A stretch of DNA of 64,000 nucleotides from Psychrobacter okhotskensis. Lineage in GTDB: Bacteria > Pseudomonadota > Gammaproteobacteria > Pseudomonadales > Moraxellaceae. The position numbers were made by a program, and so were the translations under genes. The stretch covers positions 1 through 64,000 of the forward strand of contig NZ_JABRVQ010000003.1 of NCBI RefSeq assembly GCF_013248965.1, read 5' to 3'. Positions 1 through 9,780 of the stretch are shown here, piece after piece (position 1 is the first letter of the stretch; every line of letters starts with the position of its first letter). Below the pieces are notes generated by a model. It ran no database searches and was not told the DNA's origin. It saw only the letters and a list, made by a program, of their open reading frames with translations.

Positions 1-128
1 ATACCACCAATTCTCTTGAAGGATTATTCAGCGAGCTCAAGCGACAATTACACAGTCATCATGGTCTAAATGAGCAGCGTAAGTTGCGGTTTATTAAAGA
101 CTTTTTAGGGTTAAAGTCACTTAAATAG
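1..128 (+). pseudogene. Transposase C-terminal fragment (DDE-type, edge-truncated)
   Basis: The reading frame open from the left edge ends at the TAG at 126-128 and encodes about 42 residues beginning (N)TTNSLEGLFSELK and containing HSHHGLNEQRKLRFIKDF. The TTNSLEGxFsxLK...H.GL...RK..FI pattern is typical of the C-terminus of DDE transposases, so this is the tail of an insertion sequence whose body lies outside the window. I cannot name the IS family. It is followed directly by two near-identical copies of a 21-bp sequence that probably form the element's end. Whether the full gene is intact cannot be judged from here. Confidence 0.6.
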
Positions 129-186
129 CATGAATTATGTCCATTAGCGACTACCTTCTACTTTTTAGCATGAATTTTGTCCATTA
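126..186. repeat. Two 21-bp direct repeats at the IS end
   Basis: TAGCATGAATTATGTCCATT(A) at 126-146 recurs at 166-186 with a single difference (TTTTG for TTATG), spaced 40 bp apart. The first copy overlaps the transposase stop codon. They probably belong to the right terminus of the insertion sequence, either as internal transposase-binding repeats or because one IS end was duplicated. The other end lies outside the window. Confidence 0.5.
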
Positions 187-206
187 CACCAATAATTATT
201 AAACCA

Positions 207-240
207 CAAAAAAAACCGCTCTGAATAAATCAGAGCGGTT
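207..240 (-). terminator. Intrinsic terminator of pnp
   Basis: A perfect 11-bp inverted repeat (AACCGCTCTGA, 214-224; TCAGAGCGGTT, 230-240) has a 5-nt loop. Read on the minus strand it is followed by a run of T, and it lies 39 bp beyond the pnp stop codon. A short T run on the other side may let it also stop plus-strand transcripts from the IS remnant. Confidence 0.85.
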
Positions 241-278
241 TTCAAAATTGTACTAAGCGACATCAACCAAAAAAATAC

Positions 279-2399
279 TTATTCAGCAGTTGAGGTTGAA
301 CCCTGCTCAACGCCTTTCATAGTCAACTTAATGCGACCACGGTTATCGACGTCTTGTACGAGTACCTTAACGGTTTGACCTTCTTTTAGATAGTCAGAGA
401 CATTCTCTACGCGCTCTTCTGCGATTTGCGAGATATGTACGAGGCCATCAGTATTTGGCAAGACATTTACGAATGCACCGAAATCAACGATACGAGCAAC
501 GGTACCTTCGTAAGTTTTACCGACTTCAACTTCAGCAGTCAATGCTTCGATTTTACCGATAGCGGCTTTGGTTGCTGCTTTGTTTTCACCAAAGATACGA
601 ATCGTACCACCATCATCGATATCGATAACGGCACCAGTTTCTTCAGTTAGCTGACGAATCATCGCGCCGCCTTTACCGATGACGTCACGGATTTTGTCCG
701 GATTGATTTCGATAACCGCATAGTTAGGGGCATGGGCGTTAATTTCAGTACGGCTCTCTGGCAATACTTTATTCATCGCGTCTAGGATATGGATACGACC
801 GGCATGGGCTTGCTTTAGCGCTTGCTCCATGATGTCAGGAGTAATCCCTTCGATTTTGATATCCATCTGAAGCGCAGTGATACCGTCTTTAGAACCAGCC
901 ACTTTAAAGTCCATATCGCCAAGATGATCTTCATCACCTAAGATATCTGACAATACAGCGAAACGCTCGCCTTCTTTTACGAGACCCATCGCGATACCAG
1001 CAACTGGTGCTTTAATCGGTACGCCTGCATCCATTAATGCCAAGCTGGCACCACAGACAGAGGCCATAGAAGAAGAACCGTTTGATTCAGTAATCTCTGA
1101 TACCACACGGATGACGTACGGGAAGCGTTCGCTGTCCGGTAGCATCGCTTGTACACCGCGGCGTGCTAGACGACCATGACCAATTTCACGACGTTTTGGA
1201 ATACCTTCACGACCCGTTTCACCAACAGAGAAATGCGGGAAGTTATAATGCAGCATGAAATGATCACGGATAGTGCCCGCTAATGAGTCAATCATATTGA
1301 CATCACGGCTGTTACCTAAAGTCGTAGTAACCAATGCTTGGGTCTCACCGCGAGTAAATAGCGCTGAACCATGCGTGTATGGTAGTACGCCAACTTGCAC
1401 GTCAAGCGCACGAACGGTCTCAAGGTCACGACCATCAATACGCGGCTTACCTGACAAGATATTGTCACGAACCGTACGATATTTAAGATCGTTATAGATT
1501 TCTTTTAATTCAGAAACGGTATCAGCATAATTTTCAGATTCCGCATCACCAGCAAGCGCATCGATAATGGATTGCTTAATGTCATCAAGCTTAGTATAAC
1601 GCTCTTGCTTATCAGTAATGGTATAAGCATCAGCCACTTGCTCGCCGAACTGCTCTTTCATACTGCTTTCTAACGCCGCATCACGTACAGGGGCGACGTA
1701 CTGCTGCTTAGCCGTACCGATTTCTTCCGCCATAGAAGCGATGTTATCAATAACGATTTGTTGTTGCTCATGACCGTATAATACCGCGCCTAGCATCTGA
1801 TCTTCAGACAGCTCTGCTGCTTCAGATTCAACCATTAGTACCGCAGATTTAGTACCAGCAACTACTAGATCAAGATCACTTTCTTTAAGTTGTTCAAGCG
1901 TTGGGTTTAGTACGTACTCACCATTGATAAAGCCAACACGGGCCGCAGCGACAGGGCCATTGAATGGCGCATCAGAGATCGCCAATGCGGCTGAAGCACC
2001 AATGAGGGCTGCAATATCGGCAGATTGAGTCTTATCTGATGAGATAACCGTTGCGGTAATTTGAATTTCGTTGACATAACCTTCAGGGAATAGCGGACGA
2101 ATCGGACGATCAATCAAGCGTGACGTTAACGTTTCATTTTCGCTTGCACGACCTTCGCGTTTGCCATAAGCGCCTGGAATCTTACCGGCAGCATACATTT
2201 TTTCTTGATAGTTCACGGTCAATGGAAAGAAGTTTTGACCTTCTTTAGGGTCAGACTTTACCACTGCTGCTACTAGTACGGTAACGCCGCCCATGTGAAC
2301 CAAAATAGAGTTTGCTTGACGTGCTACGCGACCAGTTTCGATAACAACCTGCTGGTTGCCGTACTGGAATTCACGCTTAATAGTGTTAAACATTGTCAT
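279..2399 (-). CDS. pnp: Polynucleotide phosphorylase (PNPase)
   Basis: This is the 3'-5' phosphorolytic exoribonuclease and degradosome enzyme that degrades mRNA to nucleoside diphosphates. The 706 residues match the usual length. The order is first RNase PH domain (about 15-145), helical linker, second RNase PH domain (about 325-545) with the conserved acidic [12 protein letters not shown] segment, KH domain with the IGKGGAMI GxxG loop (about 555-615), and S1 domain ([13 protein letters not shown]..., about 620-695). The first of two nearby ATGs is preferred because AGGAAG lies 5 nt upstream of it. Its terminator follows at once. It lies downstream of rpsO as in many proteobacteria, but about 660 bp and an intrinsic terminator separate them, so it probably has its own promoter. 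Confidence 0.98.
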   Translation of the reverse strand: MTMFNTIKREFQYGNQQVVIETGRVARQANSILVHMGGVTVLVAAVVKSDPKEGQNFFPLTVNYQEKMYAAGKIPGAYGKREGRASENETLTSRLIDRPIRPLFPEGYVNEIQITATVISSDKTQSADIAALIGASAALAISDAPFNGPVAAARVGFINGEYVLNPTLEQLKESDLDLVVAGTKSAVLMVESEAAELSEDQMLGAVLYGHEQQQIVIDNIASMAEEIGTAKQQYVAPVRDAALESSMKEQFGEQVADAYTITDKQERYTKLDDIKQSIIDALAGDAESENYADTVSELKEIYNDLKYRTVRDNILSGKPRIDGRDLETVRALDVQVGVLPYTHGSALFTRGETQALVTTTLGNSRDVNMIDSLAGTIRDHFMLHYNFPHFSVGETGREGIPKRREIGHGRLARRGVQAMLPDSERFPYVIRVVSEITESNGSSSMASVCGASLALMDAGVPIKAPVAGIAMGLVKEGERFAVLSDILGDEDHLGDMDFKVAGSKDGITALQMDIKIEGITPDIMEQALKQAHAGRIHILDAMNKVLPESRTEINAHAPNYAVIEINPDKIRDVIGKGGAMIRQLTEETGAVIDIDDGGTIRIFGENKAATKAAIGKIEALTAEVEVGKTYEGTVARIVDFGAFVNVLPNTDGLVHISQIAEERVENVSDYLKEGQTVKVLVQDVDNRGRIKLTMKGVEQGSTSTAE

Positions 2400-2901
2400 A
2401 TAATCTTCCTAATGTTGACTGACGAAAATAACATCAACGTTATAAACACGCTGATATCTGTCATTAAAATTCTTTTTATCTAGCTACTGATCAACAAGTC
2501 TTTTTTCTACAAGTATTATTGCTCAGGCTGATAGTGTCACCTACTTATCTTACGCATTTGTCTATAGTAGACATCGTACTATTACATATTTTTAGTTGTT
2601 CAAATTCGGTTTTTTGCCCATACGGCTAAAGCTTGTGCCCAGTAGAAACCATACATATATGGTATTCACTATCTCTTTACTGCTCTACTGTGACGAATAG
2701 TAGCAATGCTATAAAGCTCACAAGACATTATTTTACAGTGATTTATAGGCATTGACCAATTAATTGCAAAACAGAGCCATTGTCTATAAATCGCCCTGAA
2801 TGATGGCCTATATTAGATATTAAATTAACGGTTATTTTTGCAAAATATGGTAGCGTTATATCATCTAAACACTCGAGCGCGATCATCCATACTAACAAGC
2901 A
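2400..2901. other. Long pnp leader/promoter region, no gene
   Basis: About 500 bp upstream of pnp carry no credible coding sequence. A small palindrome (ACCATA/TATGGT, about 2647-2663) is visible. In E. coli the pnp leader folds into an RNase III-processed stem-loop used for PNPase autoregulation. I cannot show an equivalent here, but the length leaves room for one. Confidence 0.4.
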
Positions 2902-2936
2902 TAAAAAAACGGCGTGAAACTATTCCACACCGTTTT
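2902..2936 (-). terminator. Intrinsic terminator of rpsO
   Basis: On the minus strand an 11-bp stem (ACGGTGTGGAA / TTTCACGCCGT with G-U pairs) and a short loop are followed by seven T residues. It lies 120-150 bp past the rpsO stop codon and separates rpsO from pnp. Confidence 0.85.
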
Positions 2937-3057
2937 AGAGAAAATCTATTTTATCGATAGCAACAAGCAAGTTCCAAGCGGTTTAGCAAAAAATCTGAAA
3001 TAGCGCCATAAGATGGCATCTGTTATTTTAGCGACCACTCGTACTATTGTCGCTGTA

Positions 3058-3324
3058 TTAACGACGTAGACCTAACTGGCTAATAAGGGTGGTATAACGA
3101 CCAAGATCTTTACCTTTTAGGTAATCAAGCAATTTACGGCGCGTGTTAACCATACGGATAAGACCGCGACGGCTATGATGGTCAGCTTTGTGCGCTTTAA
3201 AATGGTTCTGCAAATCGTTGATACGTGCGCTCAACAAAGCTACTTGAACTTCTGGAGAACCAGTATCGTTTTCGCCGCGCTGGTACTGAGAAATGATTTG
3301 TTCACGATCGGTATTAGTTAGCAT
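3058..3324 (-). CDS. rpsO: 30S ribosomal protein S15
   Basis: This primary rRNA-binding protein nucleates the platform of the 30S subunit by binding the 16S central domain. The 88 residues ([11 protein letters not shown]...) match the family length, with the diagnostic [16 protein letters not shown] and [20 protein letters not shown] segments. An in-frame upstream start would add ten residues. I chose the ATG at 3324 because GGAG lies 6 nt before it and the S15 family starts there. Its own terminator follows. It keeps the conserved position between truB and pnp, although other genes now separate it from truB. Confidence 0.97.
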   Translation of the reverse strand: MLTNTDREQIISQYQRGENDTGSPEVQVALLSARINDLQNHFKAHKADHHSRRGLIRMVNTRRKLLDYLKGKDLGRYTTLISQLGLRR

Positions 3325-3729
3325 AAATATCTCCGGCAATGCTAAAAGCTCCAAGATGTACTCAAATTAAGCCATCTTACAAGCAATAGAATAGTAAATA
3401 AAGTAACTTGTGCGCCATTCAGGACAACCCTGCATTACTAGAGTTGACCTAGTGTACGACAAGCCCAATGTATGATAAAACCATTTAAAAATAAGCCAGA
3501 TATCAGCAAAAATTCACTCAACTCATTAATCTGCTTCGAGCAGTGAGCTAAATAATCGGCTTAATCTAAAAGCATTATTAAATGTGACGGCAATTATAAC
3601 AAAAAACTGCTGAACTAGCAGCAGTTTTTCATAATAGTTTTATGCCGATAGAATTCATCGATTCAGAAATCTTATATAACAGCTATAATTTTGCAAGATT
3701 CTGATAAATTGTTAGAAGAGTCTAATGAC
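3325..3729. other. rpsO upstream region
   Basis: About 400 bp without a gene. It must hold the rpsO promoter on the minus strand, and it contains the terminator of the upstream small-gene unit at 3602-3629. I see no coding sequence here. Confidence 0.4.
3602..3629 (-). terminator. Intrinsic terminator, small acidic gene unit
   Basis: An inverted repeat (AAAAACTGCTG ... CAGCAGTTTTT) with a 6-nt loop and A/T tracts on both sides could work in both directions. On the minus strand it would end transcripts coming from the small acidic proteins and the PfpI gene, about 100 bp past the last stop codon. Confidence 0.75.
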
Positions 3730-3903
3730 TTACTTTTTCACGTCATCTTCATTTGCATTTCCACCTAGCTCGTCATCAGCAAGAGGGGCTGTAGTGGCTT
3801 CTGCTAAGCTATCAGGTCTAGCATCTTCGCTAGGGTTGATATCGTCTGCTAGCTTTTCAATCTCTTGTTCTTGTGAATCCATGTTTTTTGATGAATTACT
3901 CAT
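3730..3903 (-). CDS. Small acidic protein, unknown function
   Basis: This 57-residue protein (MSNSSKNMDSQEQEIEKLAD...) is very rich in Asp, Glu, Ala, Asn and Ser, has no hydrophobic core and ends in DDVKK. It is probably disordered. A longer in-frame start exists 18 codons upstream, but the ATG at 3903 has AGGAG at a good distance, so I prefer the short form. The next gene upstream encodes a similar small protein that also begins MSNS and ends in a Lys/Asp cluster. Both lie with a PfpI-family gene. I recognise no family, and the function is unknown. Confidence 0.65.
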   Translation of the reverse strand: MSNSSKNMDSQEQEIEKLADDINPSEDARPDSLAEATTAPLADDELGGNANEDDVKK

Positions 3904-4078
3904 AATGACTCCTATATTAGCATTTTCATTAAGTGAACTCTTTGCCGCATCGTTCATACTTATTAGTATTCAAACTTATGAATATTCGAATCAATGCGTA
4001 AAGACTCAACGAAATAATGTTTATATAAAATAATGCTTACATTAAATAGCGTGGACCGCTACTTAACGCAGAGCCTTT

Positions 4079-4240
4079 TTATTTATCTTTTTTTGCATTC
4101 TCTAAATTATCAGCGATGCGATCAGCGGCCGCTTCTGATTCTTCGGTATGGTTGTTTTCAGTTTGGCTCTTAAGAGCGGCGGTTGCCGATTCAGCACGTT
4201 GTTGCTCAAGTTCAGCATCATTTGGGTTAGAGTTAGACAT
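4079..4240 (-). CDS. Small acidic protein, unknown function (53 aa)
   Basis: I read this small frame directly from the sequence. ATG at 4238-4240 is preceded by AAGGAA, and the stop is at 4079-4081. The product (MSNSNPNDAELEQQRAESAT..., ending ADNLENAKKDK) is highly charged, Ala/Glu/Asn-rich and lacks aromatic residues, so it is probably disordered. Its MSNS start and composition resemble the 57-aa protein encoded 175 bp downstream, suggesting paralogues. The PfpI gene lies 75 bp upstream on the same strand, so the three probably form one unit. No function can be assigned. Confidence 0.65.
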   Translation of the reverse strand: MSNSNPNDAELEQQRAESATAALKSQTENNHTEESEAAADRIADNLENAKKDK

Positions 4241-4314
4241 AATATTTTCCTTAATTGTAATTATAAATAGTTGAGAATTTTTAATTTTTCATCTTTCAAT
4301 AAATGAAGCAAAAT

Positions 4315-4839
4315 TTAAGACAATGCTTTATCGATAGCATCGACAAAGTTACTGATATCGTCTGGATTACGCGAAGTAATTAAATTGCCATCGACTTGTA
4401 CAGTCTTGTCGACGTACGTCGCACCAGCATTTTCTAGATCGGTTTGCAGCGTATGATAGGCTGTTAGTGTTTTGCCTTTAGCAATGCCCGTGTTGATAAG
4501 TGCCCAAGAAGCGTGGCATATCACAGCTAATGGTTTACCTACATCATTGATAGCATTGATAATGTCATGGGCTTCTTTATTACCGCGAATGGTATCCGCA
4601 TTGACCGTACCACCTGGTAATACCAATGCATCATAATCGGAAACATTTGCATCTTTTACGAAGATATCAGCAGTAAAGGTATCACCTTTATTTACATCTT
4701 GCTGCATAGCTTGCACTTCTTTATCTTCATTAGTAGTGATCAGAAGGGTCTTGTAACCTTTGTCTTTCAGCTGGTTATTAACGTCTTCGTATTCTGCTTG
4801 CTCAAAATTATTGTGTAGTAAAAAAGCGATCGTTTTCAT
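4315..4839 (-). CDS. PfpI/DJ-1 family class I glutamine amidotransferase-like protein
   Basis: This 174-residue single-domain protein has the DJ-1/PfpI/YhbO fold. Visible family marks are an acidic residue early (FEQAEYEDV), the DALVLPGG loop and the nucleophile elbow AVICHASWAL with the catalytic Cys followed by His. Such proteins act as stress-linked deglycases, chaperones or proteases, and which activity applies here cannot be told. AGGAAA precedes the ATG. It sits with two small acidic protein genes between truB and rpsO, interrupting an otherwise conserved gene order, which suggests a lineage-specific stress module. Confidence 0.9.
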   Translation of the reverse strand: MKTIAFLLHNNFEQAEYEDVNNQLKDKGYKTLLITTNEDKEVQAMQQDVNKGDTFTADIFVKDANVSDYDALVLPGGTVNADTIRGNKEAHDIINAINDVGKPLAVICHASWALINTGIAKGKTLTAYHTLQTDLENAGATYVDKTVQVDGNLITSRNPDDISNFVDAIDKALS

Positions 4840-5224
4840 AATATTTCCTTTTCTGTCTATACTTGTTTCTGTTTATTTACATTTGAGTTTTTATAATCGA
4901 ATTTATTATTGCGCGATAATTTTTGTTGTTTATTATGATTTGATAAATGATTTTTGCATTAATAATAGTCATCCTCTGACATATTTTTTCTTATTAAAGA
5001 ATGTCCTTTCTACATACTTTTTATTCTTATTTTTTATTGTTATATTGTTTTTCCAGTTTATTTTTGATCCAGTCTTCCCTAGCTGGTGTATCTACTGTAC
5101 AAAAAAAACAGGTCTCACCATAGGTGAAACCTGCAATAAAATGTGACGGTATGTGATTAGTGTAAAATATTAGTAAATTGAATAGGCCTCAGTTAACAGA
5201 CTAGCTATAGCAATCACTCTATTA
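4840..5224. other. AT-rich intergenic region
   Basis: This strongly T-rich stretch between truB and the PfpI gene contains only the truB terminator and presumably the PfpI promoter. A plus-strand open frame across it is composed almost only of Phe, Leu and Ile codons in AT-rich sequence and overlaps the PfpI gene. I do not regard it as a gene. Confidence 0.4.
5101..5133 (-). terminator. Intrinsic terminator of the nusA-infB-truB operon
   Basis: On the minus strand an 11-bp stem (CAGGTTTCACC / GGTGAGACCTG), a 3-nt loop and eight T residues lie about 90 bp beyond the truB stop codon. Confidence 0.9.
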
Positions 5225-6292
5225 TCAGCGCTGAATCAACTTTTTAGGCTGTAATCGACCATTAAGGCTAACGGCCCCTAATCCAAGAAATGCTCCTTGC
5301 TCATTTAGCAAGCGTATATCAACAGCTAACTCGTGCTTTAAAGGCTGCGAGATGTCCATGCTGTCTCCAGTACCGATATCAGAACCAGCAATATTGGTTT
5401 CTGCTTCACTGGCATGGGATATTTGATGAGCAGCATTGCTTGCAACATAATCTCTAAGCTTACCTATCAAGCTATCGGATACGTTTAAGCGCTGTCCCAT
5501 ATATACGCGCGCGCATTGTTCTTCGGTCAGTACCAACTCAGCATCGATATCAATACACGCATCGACAGGCAATAACTGAGAGTGTCGGCTATCTAATTCT
5601 TTGTCTTCTAAAGCCGATAGTGCAATAGAGTCATCAATACTAAAATTACCGACTTGCGTGCGACGCAATGCCGTTAAATGTCCAAGCGTACCCAATGTTT
5701 TCGCAATATCTTCTGCCAATACACGCACGTAAGTACCTTTGGTACAAGTCACCGTCAATTGAACCTGCTCACTATCAATAGCTTTTAACTCGATTGCTTT
5801 GATCACGATATCTCTTGGCGGTCTATCGACCTCGATACCAGCACGAGCATATTCGTAGAGTTTTTTACCGTTTTTCTTTAAGGCAGAATACATTGGTGGA
5901 ATTTGTTGCTGAGCGCCTAAAAACTGCTGGGCAACATCTTTTAATAGCGCTTCATCAAATATTGGAATAGCCGCCTGTGCAACGATTTGACCATCTGTAT
6001 CACCGGTATCTGTCTGACTACCAAGCAGTATCGTCGCTTGATAGGATTTGTCAGCATCAAGCTGATAATGGCTAAACTTTGTGGCCTCACCCATGCAAAT
6101 AGGCAAGAGGCCGGTAGCCATTGGATCAAGCGTACCCGTATGACCTGCTTTTTTGCTGTCATGGATAGGAGACTTAAACAAATACTTCACTTTTGAGACC
6201 ACTTGCTGTGAGGTCATACCCTGCGGCTTATCAATTAAGATAACGCCGGAGACCTTTTGTTTATCCGTTGTCTTTTGAATAGTCATTGTCAT
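5225..6292 (-). CDS. truB: tRNA pseudouridine(55) synthase
   Basis: This enzyme makes pseudouridine 55 in the T-loop of all elongator tRNAs. The catalytic motif is KKAGHTGTLDPMATGLLP with the nucleophilic Asp, and the N-terminal GVILIDKPQGMTS segment is typical. At 355 residues it is longer than the usual ~310. About 45 extra residues, rich in Ala, Ser and Asp (around residues 275-320), interrupt the C-terminal PUA-like region. Its ATG overlaps the rbfA stop codon by 4 nt (ATGA), so the two are translationally coupled. It is the last gene of the rimP-nusA-infB-rbfA-truB group. Confidence 0.97.
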   Translation of the reverse strand: MTMTIQKTTDKQKVSGVILIDKPQGMTSQQVVSKVKYLFKSPIHDSKKAGHTGTLDPMATGLLPICMGEATKFSHYQLDADKSYQATILLGSQTDTGDTDGQIVAQAAIPIFDEALLKDVAQQFLGAQQQIPPMYSALKKNGKKLYEYARAGIEVDRPPRDIVIKAIELKAIDSEQVQLTVTCTKGTYVRVLAEDIAKTLGTLGHLTALRRTQVGNFSIDDSIALSALEDKELDSRHSQLLPVDACIDIDAELVLTEEQCARVYMGQRLNVSDSLIGKLRDYVASNAAHQISHASEAETNIAGSDIGTGDSMDISQPLKHELAVDIRLLNEQGAFLGLGAVSLNGRLQPKKLIQR

Positions 6293-6702
6293 GATTCGTC
6301 ATTTTCTTTACTATCGACTTCATCTTCATTCTGCTCAGTTTTGATAACCGCTTGACTGATTAAGTCCATCATATAGTTGCCACGAGCCGTTACTTCATCA
6401 TAATGAAAGCGCAGACGCGGCGTGGTACGAGTCTTGAGGCTATGGCTCAATTCGGTACGCAAAAAACCGGCGGCTTTATTCAGTACCTTGATGCTTTCTT
6501 CGTGGTTGGTTTTGGTCATCGCATCATTAAGCTCTGGCTCCATGATAGTGACATAGACGTCCGCATACCCTAAGTCTGGGCTGACCTTGACACTAGAGAT
6601 GGTGACAAAACCCGTCAGACGTGGGTCATTGACTGCGTCGCGAATAAGAACGGCAAGCTCACGCTGGATTTGATCCGCTAAGCGTTGTAAACGTTGGTTC
6701 AT
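6289..6702 (-). CDS. rbfA: 30S ribosome-binding factor A
   Basis: This cold-adaptation factor helps 16S rRNA 5'-end maturation on the 30S subunit. The 137-residue KH-like protein shows the family features: the RLADQIQRELAVLIRD start, DPRLTGFVTISSVKVSPDLGYADVYVTI, and LRTELSHSLKTRTTPRLRFHYDE. AAGG lies 7 nt before the ATG. It is coupled to truB by a 4-nt overlap. It is separated from infB by 185 bp containing a strong hairpin terminator, so its expression either relies on read-through or on a promoter in 6703-6780. Confidence 0.96.
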   Translation of the reverse strand: MNQRLQRLADQIQRELAVLIRDAVNDPRLTGFVTISSVKVSPDLGYADVYVTIMEPELNDAMTKTNHEESIKVLNKAAGFLRTELSHSLKTRTTPRLRFHYDEVTARGNYMMDLISQAVIKTEQNEDEVDSKENDES

Positions 6703-6783
6703 GTTATTACCTTGTTTTTAAAATAGCTTTTTTTATTGGTTGCTATATTGGCTTACGAATAAGCTGAAGAACTGATATTTGTC

Positions 6784-6816
6784 AAAAAAGGCCTAGCAGG
6801 ATGTACCTGTTAGGCC
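6784..6816 (-). terminator. Internal terminator between infB and rbfA
   Basis: An 11-bp inverted repeat (GGCCTAGCAGG, 6790-6800; CCTGTTAGGCC, 6806-6816) with a 5-nt loop is followed on the minus strand by six T residues. It lies 70 bp past the infB stop and inside an operon that is otherwise conserved, so it may attenuate rbfA-truB. Confidence 0.85.
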
Positions 6817-6887
6817 TAAGCATATCGTTATTACGGTAGTCTAAGCTTAACTTGCTCAGCACATATAATGCAATGCTACAAGAAGGC

Positions 6888-9614
6888 TTAGATAGTACGT
6901 TCGAACTCTTGGATTTCAAAGACTTCGATCTTATCACCAGCTTCGACATCATAGCCACGAACCGCTAGACCACATTCCATACCAGTGCGTACTTCGTTGA
7001 CGTCTTCTTTATAGCGACGTAACGATTGCAATTGACCGGTAAAGATAACTTGGTCATCACGCAATACGCGGATAGGCTTGTTGCGATAGATCGTGCCTTC
7101 AACCACCATACAACCGGCAGCTGCACCGAACTTACTAGAGCGGAATACTTCACGAACATCAGCAACACCCAAGATTTTCTCGCGATGTTCAGGCGCAAGC
7201 ATGCCACTCATGGCTGCTTTCACATCGTCAATCAAGCCATAGATAACGCTATAATAACGAATATCCATGTTAGCTGCGTCTGCTTTACGGCGTGCGGTCG
7301 CATCTGCACGAACGTTGAAGCCTAACAGTACCGCTTCGCTAGATTCGGCAAGCGTAACATCAGACTCAGAGATGGGACCGACACCTGAGCTAATGACTCT
7401 GACTTTTACTTCATCAGTAGACAGCTCATTCAATGCCGATAGTAACGCTTCAAGCGAACCACGGACATCGGTCTTAAGTACGATGTTCAAGAATGACACA
7501 TCGCCTTGTTCCATCTGATCGAACATGCTTTCTAAGCGCATGGCGTTCTGACGTTCAAGCTGACGCTCACGCTCACGATTGGTTCTGAAATCAGCGACTT
7601 CACGGGCTTTTTTCTCATCAGTGACGACTAAGAATTCGCTACCAGCAGCCGGCGTTTCAGGCAAGCCTAAGATCTCTACTGGAATAGAAGGGCCAGCTGA
7701 CTGGATACGTTGACCATGTTCATCAGTCATCGCACGGACTTTACCATAATACTCGCCCGCTAAGACCAAGTCGCCTTGCTTTAGTGTGCCTTTTTTGACG
7801 AGCACACTGACAACAGGACCACGACCTTTTTCAAGTCTTGATTCAATCACCACACCTTGCGCAGCACCATCTAACGGTGCTTCTAGCTCCATTAGTTCTG
7901 CTTGTAAGCTAATAAGCTCTAATAGCCCATCAATACCATCACCGGTTTTGGCTGAGATACGCGCCATTGGTGTATCACCGCCCCACTCTTCTGAAACGAC
8001 TTCTTTAGCAGTCAATTCATTAAGAACACGATCAGGATCAGCGCTTGGCTTATCCATTTTGTTGATAGCAACGATAATCGGTGTGCCAGCGGCGCGTGCA
8101 TGATCAATTGCTTCTTCTGTTTGTGGCATCATACCATCATCAGCAGCGACAACGATTACGACGATATCTGTCGCTTGCGCACCACGTGAACGCATTGCAC
8201 TAAAGGCTGCGTGACCTGGAGTATCTAAGAAAGTAATCACACCACGATCGGTTTTAACGTGGTAAGCACCGATATGCTGAGTAATACCGCCAGCTTCGCC
8301 TGTGGCAACTTTAGTCTCACGAATTTTATCTAGTAGAGACGTTTTACCATGATCGACGTGGCCCATAATAGTGACAACTGGTGGACGCGTTTGTACGTTA
8401 CTGCTGCGCTCATTGACTGCAACTTGTAAATCGTCTTCAACCTTGGTGTCGCTGACTGGTACAGGGTTATGACCCATCTCTTCAACGATTAGACTGGCTG
8501 TCGCTTGATCAATGGTATCTGACTCACGAGCCATTTCACCCATTTTCATGAGTAATTTAGTGACTTCACGAGCTTTAACTGCCATACGTTGGGCAAGATC
8601 TGCGACGGTAATTTGCTCACTGATCTCGACATCATAAACGATTTTTTCGACAGGCTTTTCAAACTTATGCTGTGACGCTTGCGTTGAACGTAAACCGTTT
8701 TTGCGGTTTTTCATTTCACGCTCGTCTTGATTCTTACGACGACCACGACCACGGGCACTAGTACTACTAGTACCGCGCTTGATTTCGCGACGTTCTTTTT
8801 CGAATGATTCTTCTAGTGCATCACCGACCAAACCTTCGGCTAGTGGCTCATCTTTACGAACTTCCGCAGCAGGCTGGTCCGTATATTTACCAGCCATTTT
8901 ACGCATTTGCTCAAGTGTACGCTTCTGCGCTTCTTCCGCTTGAACACGGCGTGTTTCTGTCTCGATTTCGCGTAGACGATTTTCTTCTTTTTCGCGTACT
9001 TCGCGAGCTTTACGCTCAGCGGCGGTTTCAACTTTTGGTTTCGTCGCCGCGACTTTTTTCTTCGGTTGCTCTTTCGGCTTAACTTCTACAGTCGCCTTGC
9101 CACCCTTCTTCACAACCACTGAAGTAGAAATATCGTCATTCTTATCGTCTGACTTTTTGCTAGAGCCTAAGCTTGCACGCATTGCCGCTAAGGTTGCCGC
9201 TTGACGTTCTTCGGCTTTTTTCTTAGTCGCCGCACGCTCTTCAGCATCTTTAGCAGCACGCTCTTGCGATTCGATCATCGCTTGCTCACGCGCAGCCAAT
9301 TCTTCAGCCATTTTTTCTGGATCAGGCTTCTCGAACACTTTCTTTTTACGCACTTCCACATTGACACTCTTCGATTTACCTGAAGAGCCGGTCACACGCG
9401 CAGTGCTCGTTGTTTTAGACTTGAGACTAATACGACGCTTTTCTTGCTGACCATGACTTTGCTTTAAATACGTCACCAACTTCTCTTGCTCAAGCTCGGT
9501 GACTAGGTCACCCTCTGCGCGAGCAGGCAGCCCAGCGTCCACCAGTTGCTGTTGTACAGCACTTGCGGTTTTGCCTACCATATCTGCCAGTTCTTTGACG
9601 GTCTTATCTGCCAT
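6888..9614 (-). CDS. infB: Translation initiation factor IF-2
   Basis: This GTPase brings initiator fMet-tRNA to the 30S subunit and promotes subunit joining. The 908 residues comprise an N-terminal IF2_N module ([21 protein letters not shown]), a long Lys/Glu/Arg-rich linker (about 60-330), a second IF2_N module ([21 protein letters not shown]) and the G domain. The G domain has P-loop [10 protein letters not shown], switch [10 protein letters not shown] and base-recognition NKMD. The EF-Tu-like and tRNA-binding C-terminal domains follow. AGGTGA precedes the ATG. It lies 166 bp downstream of nusA, as in most proteobacteria. Confidence 0.98.
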   Translation of the reverse strand: MADKTVKELADMVGKTASAVQQQLVDAGLPARAEGDLVTELEQEKLVTYLKQSHGQQEKRRISLKSKTTSTARVTGSSGKSKSVNVEVRKKKVFEKPDPEKMAEELAAREQAMIESQERAAKDAEERAATKKKAEERQAATLAAMRASLGSSKKSDDKNDDISTSVVVKKGGKATVEVKPKEQPKKKVAATKPKVETAAERKAREVREKEENRLREIETETRRVQAEEAQKRTLEQMRKMAGKYTDQPAAEVRKDEPLAEGLVGDALEESFEKERREIKRGTSSTSARGRGRRKNQDEREMKNRKNGLRSTQASQHKFEKPVEKIVYDVEISEQITVADLAQRMAVKAREVTKLLMKMGEMARESDTIDQATASLIVEEMGHNPVPVSDTKVEDDLQVAVNERSSNVQTRPPVVTIMGHVDHGKTSLLDKIRETKVATGEAGGITQHIGAYHVKTDRGVITFLDTPGHAAFSAMRSRGAQATDIVVIVVAADDGMMPQTEEAIDHARAAGTPIIVAINKMDKPSADPDRVLNELTAKEVVSEEWGGDTPMARISAKTGDGIDGLLELISLQAELMELEAPLDGAAQGVVIESRLEKGRGPVVSVLVKKGTLKQGDLVLAGEYYGKVRAMTDEHGQRIQSAGPSIPVEILGLPETPAAGSEFLVVTDEKKAREVADFRTNRERERQLERQNAMRLESMFDQMEQGDVSFLNIVLKTDVRGSLEALLSALNELSTDEVKVRVISSGVGPISESDVTLAESSEAVLLGFNVRADATARRKADAANMDIRYYSVIYGLIDDVKAAMSGMLAPEHREKILGVADVREVFRSSKFGAAAGCMVVEGTIYRNKPIRVLRDDQVIFTGQLQSLRRYKEDVNEVRTGMECGLAVRGYDVEAGDKIEVFEIQEFERTI

Positions 9615-9780
9615 TTATTATCACCTACTGTCTATTATTTGCTATATGTTCAATTCAGTTGTTGGCTACAAATGATTGGGTTAAGGCTGATGGTTGTGTT
9701 GCATTTGATGATGCGACATAAATACCAGCACTTTATTATCGATAGCATATCACTAAAAGACAGCGATATGCAGTTACCGC

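Noticed and set aside
4760-5146. 128-codon plus-strand frame
   Set aside because: Phe/Leu/Ile-only composition in AT-rich sequence, overlapping the PfpI gene and the truB terminator.
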